Positions 1 through 5,715 of a DNA stretch of 5,915 nt are shown in pieces. The notes beneath the pieces were generated by a model that saw only the letters and a list, made by a program, of their open reading frames with translations, searched no databases and was not told where the DNA came from. How positions within the stretch are numbered: position 1 is the stretch's first letter; each line of letters starts with the position of its first letter. A program made the position numbers and the translations under genes. The stretch covers positions 1 to 5,915 of the forward strand of contig JAISNS010000067.1 in assembly GCA_031276105.1 (NCBI GenBank). The letters run 5' to 3'. The DNA comes from Dysgonamonadaceae bacterium (GTDB taxonomy: Bacteria > Bacteroidota > Bacteroidia > Bacteroidales > Azobacteroidaceae).

Positions 1-132
1 GTTTGGAATAGAGGTGTCAAAAAGTTCGGCAAGCATTTGCTGATTTAACCAAACATTCCCGTCCTTTGCCATCAGCGCGACAGATGATTTTCCGTCGTCG
101 GTGTTGTAGATGATTATGTCATTATTTTTCAT
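1..132 (-). CDS. RhuM family protein, N-terminal fragment (runs off left edge)
   Basis: Only the first 44 codons are in the window; the gene reads leftward from an ATG at 132 and continues past position 1. The visible residues include a short beta-like start with several isoleucines, IYNTDDGKSSV, then AKDGNVWLNQQMLAELFDTS. This resembles the N-terminus of RhuM-family proteins, which typically opens with an IIIY-TDDG block followed by a WL-QxxLAxLF helix-turn-helix-like stretch. The family was named from a Salmonella pathogenicity island gene. It is common in Bacteroidota genomes, often near type I restriction or other mobile defence genes, and its molecular function is not established. The start is chosen because it is the first ATG of the conserved N-terminus and is preceded by an A-rich leader, with no Shine-Dalgarno sequence. 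It probably shares a transcript with the remnant frame ending 11 bases upstream. Family assignment is from memory of the motif; whether the gene is intact cannot be judged here. Confidence 0.82.
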   Translation of the reverse strand, partial: MKNNDIIIYNTDDGKSSVALMAKDGNVWLNQQMLAELFDTSIPN

Positions 133-143
133 GTAATTCTAAT

Positions 144-245
144 TTATTTTTTCTTATTTAAAAATCCCACAAACTCTTCCGGCAACCGTTGCAACACTTC
201 TTTCGGAATCAATTGTCGTTGATATTGGGCACAAAAATAAGCAAA
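144..245 (-). pseudogene. Possible 3' remnant of an unidentified gene upstream of the RhuM gene
   Basis: On the minus strand a frame is open from a stop at 248-246 to a TAA at 146-144. It encodes about 33 residues ending in LIPKEVLQRLPEEFVGFLNKKK-like sequence: charged, amphipathic and protein-like, with a lysine end. There is no ATG; the best in-frame alternative start is TTG at 212, which would give only 22 residues. The base composition here is richer in G+C than the flanking AT-rich DNA, as expected for former coding sequence. Its stop lies 11 bases before the RhuM ATG, the spacing of adjacent genes in an operon. I infer the tail of a truncated gene, with the break near 230-250. I do not recognise the family. 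It could also be a chance open frame or an unusual small gene. Confidence 0.35.
232..239 (-). promoter_or_regulatory. Candidate -7 box (TATTTTTG) for leftward transcription of the RhuM gene
   Basis: Read on the minus strand, 239-232 is TATTTTTG, an exact match to the Bacteroidota -7 consensus TAnnTTTG. It would start transcription about 90 bases before the RhuM ATG. No TTTG or TTG is visible at the proper distance upstream for a -33 box. It also lies inside the possible gene remnant. A second exact match, TATGTTTG, occurs on the same strand at 369-362, also without a clear -33 box. Chance matches are likely in DNA this AT-rich. Confidence 0.25.
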
Positions 246-248
246 TTA

Positions 249-448
249 ACCGAATTATCCGCTTTGAAGACAGGCAAGTATTGTATCTTTCTGAAATATA
301 GTTATATTCCATGCGCGAAGTTGTCTGTGTATGGCATATTTCTCTGGGAAAAACAATAAAACAAACATAATTCTGTTTAAACAAAGGGATACGGAAAAAG
401 GACTCTCATACATAACGGAAAGATTTAATAATCATTTTAACAATCATA
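249..448. other. Divergent intergenic region between the RhuM-side remnant and porW
   Basis: Together with the leader at 133-143, this is the non-coding spacer between leftward RhuM and rightward porW. It is AT-rich and carries no credible gene on either strand. The short frames across it lack coding character or overlap porW out of frame. For porW the only promoter-like pair I can point to is TTTG at 263-266 and TATCTTTC at 284-291 (one mismatch to TAnnTTTG, 17-base gap). That would leave a leader of about 150 bases. No strong hairpin, riboswitch or RNA gene is apparent. Confidence 0.4.
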
Positions 449-3400
449 TTGAAAGCGCGTTATCTATCTTCTTTTTTGCTTTTACTCGTTCTGTTAGGCG
501 CCTGCACTTCTTCCAAAAACACGGCCGGAACGAGGTGGTATCATTCGTTTAATACTCGCTATAATGTCTATTTCAATGGCAATCAGGCTTATCTGGAAGC
601 TCTGAAAAACCAGCAGGAAAATTATACCGAAAATTATACCGAACCGATATTGATGTTTCCCGTAAGTTCGCTCCCGAAAGACAAAGCCACTACAGGAGGC
701 GCTTTCGACCGCGCAATCGAAAAATCGGTCAAAGCAATTAAAAGACATTCCATCCAAACGAAACCCGAAAAACAGTCGGGAAAACGAAACGACCCCAAGT
801 ATAAAGAATTTATGAGCCGGACGGAATATAATCCGTTTCTTTATAATGCGTGGCTGTTGATGGCAAAATCACAGTTTTACAACGGCGATTTCCTTCAGGC
901 GGCCAGTTCGTTTTCCTATATTTCCCGTTTGTACGCCACGCAACCCCCCATATTTAATGAAGCAAGTATCTGGAAAGCGCGTTCTTACGGCGAAATGGGC
1001 TGGTATTTCGAAGCCGAAGATATCCTCTCCAAGGTTGACAGTACCCAATTGTCCAAAAAACAGGCCGGCTGGCTTTCGACGGTAAAGGCCGATCTGTTAA
1101 TCAAACAGAAACAGTATCGGGACGCAATTCCTTATCTACAAATGGCCATTCAATCGGAAAAAAATAAGTTGCAAAAAAACCGCGAACGATACCTTTTAGG
1201 ACAACTCTACACAAGCCTCGGCCAAAAAGAAGCGGCTTACAAGGCGTTTGGCGATGTCAGCGCTTCAAGTGTACCCTATATATTGAGTTTCAGTGCAAAA
1301 ATCCGGCAAACCGAAGTGTATTCGGGAAACGACATAACCAAAGCCATCAAGCAACTCAATAAAATGCTGAAAAGCAGTAAAAACAAAGACTATCTCGATC
1401 AAATTTACTACGCGCTCGGAAATATTTACCTGTCGGTTCCCGATACCCTGAACGCTATCGCCAATTATGAAAAAGGGGTAGAAAAAAGTACGCAGAACGG
1501 CCTCGATAAAGCATTAAATCAAATACAGTTGGGCGATATTTATTTCCAACTGCGGAAATATGTTCCGGCGCAGCCCAATTATTCGGAAGCTCTGGGGCAA
1601 TTGAAAAAGGAACATGAGGCCTATCCCCGCGTTTCCAAACGGTCGGAAGTATTGGACGAACTGGTTGTCTTTCACGAAGCGGTCGAATTACAGGACAGTT
1701 TGTTGCGCCTGTCGCAAATGACGGAAGAAGAGCAGTTGGCCGTTGCCAATCAAATCATTGAAGATTTAATAAAACAGGAAGAAGAGGAAAAAGAAAAAGC
1801 CGAACGAGAAGAATACATGGCTCAACGGGATGAAAATCGACAACAACAGCCGGCGAATAACCGGCGTCCACCGCTCAATACTGCGCCGAACGTAGTTGCC
1901 CCGACTGCCGACGCCAATTTGTTTTATTTCTACAATCCGCAAGTTGTTGCGGTCGGTAAAACCGCTTTCCAGCAAAAATGGGGACGACGAAAGTTGGAAG
2001 ATAACTGGCGAAGACGAAACAAAACCAATCCGGCCTCCGACCTTTTTGACGAAGATGCGTTGGCAGAAACCGAAACAGCCGACAATGCGGAACAGCCGGA
2101 AACCGAGGCGCCCGAAAACGCCGAAACGCCGGAATTGACCGGAGATACAACGCTCACTCAGTCGTCCGACCCGAAAGACCCGCAATTTTACTTGCAACAA
2201 ATTCCGAAAACCGAAGAAGACATAGCAGCCGCTCATTTGATTGTCGCCGACGGCCTTTTCAACATGGGACTCATTTATAAAGACCGGCTTGAAGATTTTG
2301 CACTGGCGTTGGAAACATTCGAAACCCTCGACACACGTTATCCGGAAAACGAAAACAAACTCGAAGCGTATTACCAAACCTATTTAATTTATTTGCGCGA
2401 AGGCAACCGCGAAATGGCCAACCTGTACAAACAAAAAATCAGAGACGCTTTTCCCGAAAGCGAATATGCAATCGCGATGGCCGATCCCGATTACGAATAC
2501 AACATGATGAGGATGGATATGATTCAGGATTCGATTTACCGGGCTACCTACGATGCTTACCTGAATGTTGAAATTCAAACGGTCAGAAGCAATTATAAAT
2601 TAGTATCGGAAAAGTTCACCCAAAGCAAACTGTTGCCCAAATTCATGTTCCTGAATGCCTTGACGTATGTGCAAACAAATGACGCCGAAGCCTTCAAAGA
2701 ACGCTTGAAAGAATTGATTGACCGCTATCCCGACGCTGATGTAAGTATTTTAGCATCAGAGATGATGAAGCGCTTTCAACGCGGACTTTTGCTCTCTTCT
2801 TCCGGCGACGGAATGCTTGCCCGCGGCAACCTGTTCAATATCCGGTGGGGCGTAAATGTGGACGACGTACCCGAAGCGGATTCTCTCCTGGCTTTTTCAC
2901 CCGAAACGAATATCCCGCACAAGCTCCTGCTCGTTTATCCGCAGGGAACCGTGAACGATAATCTCCTGCTCTACACCGTTGCTAATTATAACTTCGGTAA
3001 TTTCAGGGTAAATGATTTTGACTTGGAAAAAACCGCAACCGGCGAAATAAGTATGCTCCAGATAAGCGGATTCAACAGTTTGGAAGAAGTTTTGGAATAC
3101 ATCCGGCGAATGAACCTGCCGGAAGGGTATGCGCAAGAGCTGGGGAAAACGGTCATCGTACTGCCTGTCTCATCGAAAAACTATGATATTTTGATGAAAG
3201 GCAAAACACTCGAAGCCTACATGCAATTCTTTGAAGAACACTATGCCGACGGCAACCGGCAGTTGATCGAAATCTGGAAATTAAAGCAAACGGAAGACCT
3301 TACACCGGAACAACCGGTTGAAACTCCGGACGAATTGCCTGTTCCCGAAGAACCGGTTGAAGCAATTCCGGAAGAACCGCTAATCGAAACACCCGAAACC

Positions 3401-3811
3401 ATCGAACAGGATACGATTCCGGTTGAAATTCCGGCAGACGCAGAGCAACCCGTCGACAGCATCTCAACCGCCGGCGATGAAACGTCAGGCCAAGTGGAAG
3501 AAAAAATAGATGATCTCTACGACGATGCTTCCGAAACAGTGGATAAAGTCAATACAAAAGTCAATGAATTTGCCGACGATCCGATAAGAGCCTTCCTGAA
3601 TCTTTTCAAAAAGAAAGATCCGAATCCCCTCGAAGAATACGCCAAAGAACAGGAAAAGGCCGAAAAAGAACGACAAAAACAATTGAAAAAAGAACAAAAG
3701 GAAAAAGAAAAAGAGAAAAAAGAATTAGCCAAACAAAAGGAAAAAGAACGGAAAGCAGAACAGAAACGAAAAGAGGAAGAACGAAAAGCGGCCAACAAGA
3801 AAAATAAATAA
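449..3811 (+). CDS. porW: PorW/SprE-family TPR lipoprotein of the type IX secretion system
   Basis: This encodes a 1120-residue lipoprotein. Residues 1-19 form a lipoprotein signal peptide (positively charged MKAR, a leucine-rich core, lipobox LGAC with Cys19). The mature protein starts CTSSKNT and lacks an obvious acidic surface-export signal, so it is probably anchored in the outer membrane facing the periplasm. The WYHSFNTRYNVYFNG block (30-44) is typical of PorW/SprE proteins. TPR-like helical pairs are visible around 132-165, 244-276, 313-345, 353-386 and 596-632. Between them lie a charged coiled coil (about 425-465) and an acidic linker (about 530-575). A C-terminal region (about 820-945, with YNFGNFRVNDFD) is followed by a Pro/Glu-rich linker (952-1002) and a Lys/Glu-rich tail. 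In P. gingivalis, PorW is needed for T9SS and links the PorK/N ring to the Sov translocon; in Flavobacterium, SprE is needed for gliding and secretion. The start is TTG at 449, the only bacterial start that keeps the complete signal peptide. porX follows in the same orientation. Family membership is strong; T9SS activity here is inferred. Confidence 0.87.
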   Translation: MKARYLSSFLLLLVLLGACTSSKNTAGTRWYHSFNTRYNVYFNGNQAYLEALKNQQENYTENYTEPILMFPVSSLPKDKATTGGAFDRAIEKSVKAIKRHSIQTKPEKQSGKRNDPKYKEFMSRTEYNPFLYNAWLLMAKSQFYNGDFLQAASSFSYISRLYATQPPIFNEASIWKARSYGEMGWYFEAEDILSKVDSTQLSKKQAGWLSTVKADLLIKQKQYRDAIPYLQMAIQSEKNKLQKNRERYLLGQLYTSLGQKEAAYKAFGDVSASSVPYILSFSAKIRQTEVYSGNDITKAIKQLNKMLKSSKNKDYLDQIYYALGNIYLSVPDTLNAIANYEKGVEKSTQNGLDKALNQIQLGDIYFQLRKYVPAQPNYSEALGQLKKEHEAYPRVSKRSEVLDELVVFHEAVELQDSLLRLSQMTEEEQLAVANQIIEDLIKQEEEEKEKAEREEYMAQRDENRQQQPANNRRPPLNTAPNVVAPTADANLFYFYNPQVVAVGKTAFQQKWGRRKLEDNWRRRNKTNPASDLFDEDALAETETADNAEQPETEAPENAETPELTGDTTLTQSSDPKDPQFYLQQIPKTEEDIAAAHLIVADGLFNMGLIYKDRLEDFALALETFETLDTRYPENENKLEAYYQTYLIYLREGNREMANLYKQKIRDAFPESEYAIAMADPDYEYNMMRMDMIQDSIYRATYDAYLNVEIQTVRSNYKLVSEKFTQSKLLPKFMFLNALTYVQTNDAEAFKERLKELIDRYPDADVSILASEMMKRFQRGLLLSSSGDGMLARGNLFNIRWGVNVDDVPEADSLLAFSPETNIPHKLLLVYPQGTVNDNLLLYTVANYNFGNFRVNDFDLEKTATGEISMLQISGFNSLEEVLEYIRRMNLPEGYAQELGKTVIVLPVSSKNYDILMKGKTLEAYMQFFEEHYADGNRQLIEIWKLKQTEDLTPEQPVETPDELPVPEEPVEAIPEEPLIETPETIEQDTIPVEIPADAEQPVDSISTAGDETSGQVEEKIDDLYDDASETVDKVNTKVNEFADDPIRAFLNLFKKKDPNPLEEYAKEQEKAEKERQKQLKKEQKEKEKEKKELAKQKEKERKAEQKRKEEERKAANKKNK
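617..640 (+). repeat. 12-bp perfect tandem duplication within porW
   Basis: The 12-mer GAAAATTATACC occurs twice back to back and is followed by GAA. It encodes Glu-Asn-Tyr-Thr twice (residues 57-64) near the N-terminus of the mature lipoprotein. The copies are identical and in frame, which suggests a recent slippage duplication in a tolerant segment. Confidence 0.8.
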
Positions 3812-3853
3812 ATAACTCATGTTACGCCATATCCGGACTTATCGCTCTGTAAG

Positions 3854-3941
3854 CTTTCCGACACTCGGAAAGGAGGCTTTCCGACACCCGGAAAGGAAGC
3901 TTTCCGACACCCGGAAAGGAGGCTTTCCGATAACCGGAAAA
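3854..3941. repeat. Four tandem 23-bp palindromic units (REP-like hairpin array)
   Basis: The arm CTTTCCG starts at 3854, 3877, 3900 and 3923, an exact 23-bp period. Each is followed by a 5-base centre (ACACT, ACACC, ACACC, ATAAC) and the reverse-complement arm CGGAAAG. The last copy is degenerate and ends CGGAAAA. Units are separated by GAGG, GAAG and GAGG. Each unit can form a 7-bp stem with a 5-base loop (6 bp in unit 4). Neighbouring arms can also pair across the 4-base spacers, so alternative folds compete. The units touch with no unique spacers, so this is not CRISPR, and no U-tract follows, so it is not a classical intrinsic terminator. It resembles REP/BIME-type intergenic palindromes, or the short internal repeats of miniature elements reported in Porphyromonas. 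Its origin is unknown. Confidence 0.9.
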
Positions 3942-3950
3942 AAGTATGGG

Positions 3951-3958
3951 TATTTTTG
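3951..3958 (+). promoter_or_regulatory. Candidate porX promoter -7 box (TATTTTTG)
   Basis: This is an exact match to the Bacteroidota -7 consensus TAnnTTTG, 31 bases before the porX ATG. It predicts a transcript start near 3965 and a leader of about 25 bases. No TTTG is present 19-21 bases upstream; the -33 position instead falls in the last palindromic unit (about 3927-3931). It could be a promoter with a weak -33 box, or one helped by a factor bound at the array. Prediction only. Confidence 0.45.
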
Positions 3959-3989
3959 ATTGTGCATAACAGGTGTAAATAATAATAAT

Positions 3990-5543
3990 ATGAAGAAAGA
4001 CAGACTTTTGTGGGCTGATGACGAAATTGATTTGCTGAAGCCGCACATCCTTTTTCTGGAAGATAAAGGACTGGAAGTAGTAACGGTTTGCAGCGGACAG
4101 GACGCCATTGATTGCACGAAAGAACAGGCGTTTGATATTATTTTTCTGGATGAAAACATGCCGGGACTGAGCGGCATTGAAACGTTAGCCATCATCAAGG
4201 AAAACAATCCGCATGTACCGGTCATCATGATTACCAAAAGCGAAGAAGAAAGCATTATGAATCAAGCGATCGGCAGCAAGATTGCCGATTACCTGATTAA
4301 ACCGGTCAATCCGAATCAAATTCTGCTCTCTATCAAAAAAAACCTGCATAAAAACCGGATTATCACCGAAACAACGACTTCCGGCTATCAACAGGAATTT
4401 ATGAAAATCAGTACGCAAATCAACGACTCTTTTACAGCCAAAGACTGGGAAGAAGTATATAAAAAACTGATCTATTGGGAACTTGAATTAACCGAAAATC
4501 AAACGGGTATGCTGGATATGCTGCATACCCAAAAAGGAGAAGCCAATCGCCTGTTCGGCAAATTCATCCGGAATAACTACGAAAAATGGATAAGCGATCC
4601 CGACGCTTTCGATCGCCCGTTGATGAGTCCCGACATTTTCAAAACCAAAGTATTCCCATTATTAGATAGCGGGGAGAAAGTATTCTTCATTCTGATAGAT
4701 AACTTCCGTTTAGACCAGTGGCGGGAAGTCACTGATATTCTCGGCGAATTTTTCACTTTTCAGGAAGAATTGTATTACTCCATATTGCCGACAGCTACCC
4801 AGTATGCCCGCAATGCCATTTTTTCCGGATTATTGCCGGTGCAAATTGAAAAAATGTTTCCCGAATTATGGGTGGACGAAGATTCGGAAGAAGGGAAAAA
4901 CCTGAACGAAGCCCCACTCATCAAAACGCAGATCGAACGGTTTCGTAAGAAATACACCTTCTCCTACAACAAAATACTCGATTCGGCTTACGGCGAAAGA
5001 TTATTGCACAACTTCCATCAATTAGACAATTACCAACTGAATGCCATCGTTTTCAATTTTGTTGACATGCTTTCGCACGCCCCTACCGAATCGAAGATGA
5101 TTCGCGAATTGGCTCCGACCGAAGCCGCTTACCGTTCGCTCACCCGTTCGTGGCTCAAACATTCGCCGGCGCTGGAATTTTTCAGGAAAATTGCCGAAAA
5201 AGGTTGCAAAATCATTTTGACCACCGACCACGGAACTATCAGGGTTTCCCAACCCGTAAAAGTAGTCGGCGATAAAAATACCAATACCAATTTACGCTAT
5301 AAATTAGGGAAAAATCTGACATACAATCCGAAAGAAGTTTACGAAATCAAAGAACCGGAAAAATTGGGGCTTCCGTCTCCGAATTTGAGTACCCGGTACA
5401 TTTTCGCCCTCAATGACGATTTTTTTGCCTATCCCAACAATTACAACTATTATGTCCCTTATTACACAAGCACTTTCCAACATGGAGGAATTTCTATGGA
5501 AGAGATGATGATTCCGCTGATTACACTGGAACCCAAAGGATGA
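3990..5543 (+). CDS. porX: PorX: response regulator fused to a PglZ alkaline-phosphatase-superfamily domain
   Basis: This encodes a 517-residue cytoplasmic protein. Residues 1-120 are a CheY-like receiver with acidic pocket Asp10/Asp11, phospho-acceptor Asp54 in FLDENMPG, and the switch residues Thr82 and Lys104 (KPV). A helical linker (about 130-215) leads to a PglZ domain. The metal and catalytic set of the alkaline phosphatase superfamily is complete: Asp237 (LIDNFR), Thr270 as nucleophile (PTATQYAR), Asp359 and His363 (DMLSH), Asp413-His414 (TTDHG) and His498 (QHGG). PorX of P. gingivalis is activated by the kinase PorY, acts with SigP to control T9SS genes, and its PglZ domain hydrolyses cyclic and linear oligonucleotides. 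ATG 3990 is chosen because MKKDRLLWADDE is the canonical PorX N-terminus; a TTG at 3960 would add 10 low-complexity residues. porW lies upstream. From memory, porX is often followed by tsaE in Bacteroidota; that gene is not here. No kinase gene is in the window. Identification is very secure. Confidence 0.97.
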   Translation: MKKDRLLWADDEIDLLKPHILFLEDKGLEVVTVCSGQDAIDCTKEQAFDIIFLDENMPGLSGIETLAIIKENNPHVPVIMITKSEEESIMNQAIGSKIADYLIKPVNPNQILLSIKKNLHKNRIITETTTSGYQQEFMKISTQINDSFTAKDWEEVYKKLIYWELELTENQTGMLDMLHTQKGEANRLFGKFIRNNYEKWISDPDAFDRPLMSPDIFKTKVFPLLDSGEKVFFILIDNFRLDQWREVTDILGEFFTFQEELYYSILPTATQYARNAIFSGLLPVQIEKMFPELWVDEDSEEGKNLNEAPLIKTQIERFRKKYTFSYNKILDSAYGERLLHNFHQLDNYQLNAIVFNFVDMLSHAPTESKMIRELAPTEAAYRSLTRSWLKHSPALEFFRKIAEKGCKIILTTDHGTIRVSQPVKVVGDKNTNTNLRYKLGKNLTYNPKEVYEIKEPEKLGLPSPNLSTRYIFALNDDFFAYPNNYNYYVPYYTSTFQHGGISMEEMMIPLITLEPKG

Positions 5544-5568
5544 ATACAACCCATATTATCAAAGGCAG

Positions 5569-5606
5569 GATAAAAAATATTTATTGTTGACCAGCAATAT
5601 TTTATC
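5569..5606 (+). terminator. Weak AT-rich hairpin after porX, possible terminator
   Basis: GATAAAA (5569-5575) can pair with TTTTATC (5600-5606), and TATTG (5582-5586) with CAATA (5595-5599). This leaves a 6-base bulge on the left side and an 8-base loop. An alternative 8-bp pairing of AAAATATT with AATATTTT is also possible. The stem has almost no G+C and is followed by a mixed C/T tract rather than a clean T run. It sits 25 bases after the porX stop, the right place for a terminator, but the structure is weak. Confidence 0.3.
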
Positions 5607-5658
5607 TCTTTCCCATTTTCGTTTTTGCGCATATTTTTCCCGTTTTTAATCACAATAG

Positions 5659-5690
5659 TTGCTCCGTTTGGAATAAAATCACTAATATTG
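5659..5690 (+). promoter_or_regulatory. Candidate Bacteroidota-type promoter for the ECF S-component gene
   Basis: TTG at 5659-5661 and TAATATTG at 5683-5690 are separated by 21 bases. The second differs by one base from the -7 consensus TAnnTTTG, and the spacing suits a -33/-7 pair. The transcript would start near 5697, giving a leader of about 19 bases before the ATG at 5716. That leaves no room for a riboswitch downstream of the start. Prediction from consensus only. Confidence 0.4.
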
Positions 5691-5715
5691 CATTGATTAT
5701 AAAAATAATAACAAA

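Larger units (their letters stand above)
3812..3989 (+). other. porW-porX intergenic region
   Basis: This 178-base gap joins two co-oriented genes. It contains about 40 bases of unremarkable sequence, the four-unit palindromic tandem array (3854-3941), a -7-like box (3951-3958) and an A/T-rich leader (AATAATAATA) just before the porX ATG. There is no Shine-Dalgarno sequence; AGG at 3971-3973 is too far from the start. An open frame from ATG 3819 to TGA 3959 crosses the repeats but is judged spurious. Confidence 0.7.

Noticed and set aside
154..384. A 76-residue minus-strand open frame in the intergenic region left of porW.
   Set aside because: Its composition is not protein-like (many Cys, Ile and Ser, no domain), it spans AT-rich spacer DNA, and it conflicts with the better coding-like frame at 144-245.
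1766..2377. A 203-residue minus-strand open frame opposite porW.
   Set aside because: It is the antisense of the porW acidic and charged segments, giving a Phe/Arg-rich unlikely protein. porW itself is clearly the coding strand.
3854..3941. The repeat array as a CRISPR array.
   Set aside because: Units are contiguous palindromes with 4-base near-constant spacers. There are no unique 25-40-base spacers and no cas genes.
3923..3958. The fourth palindrome plus the TATTTTTG run as an intrinsic terminator of porW.
   Set aside because: The stem is followed by an A run and GTATGGG, and the T run begins 10 bases later. The stem is also the shortest of the four.
3819..3959. A 46-residue plus-strand open frame from ATG 3819 through the palindromic repeats.
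   Set aside because: It is open only because the 23-bp unit has no stop in any frame. The peptide merely cycles through the repeat in three frames and shows no independent coding signal; the long minus-strand frames here are open for the same reason.
3960..3989. TTG-initiated N-terminal extension of PorX (10 extra residues including four asparagines).
   Set aside because: The extension is a translated AAT repeat, unlike any PorX N-terminus. The ATG at 3990 begins exactly at the conserved MKKDRLLWADDE, and the extension would overlap the predicted leader.
3990..5543. PglZ domain as a sign of a BREX or other phage-defence system.
   Set aside because: BREX PglZ proteins lack an N-terminal receiver domain. 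The receiver-PglZ fusion and motif set identify PorX, and no BREX methylase or ATPase genes are present.
5665..5674. The 10-mer GTTTGGAATA shared with positions 1-10, as a possible direct repeat or attachment site flanking the window.
   Set aside because: The match stops at 10 bases, one copy lies inside the RhuM coding sequence, and the copies are at unrelated contexts; a chance match cannot be excluded.
5544..5715. A cobalamin or other riboswitch ahead of the ECF S-component-like gene.
   Set aside because: No B12-box-like or other aptamer core could be recognised, and the region is AT-rich with little stable structure.
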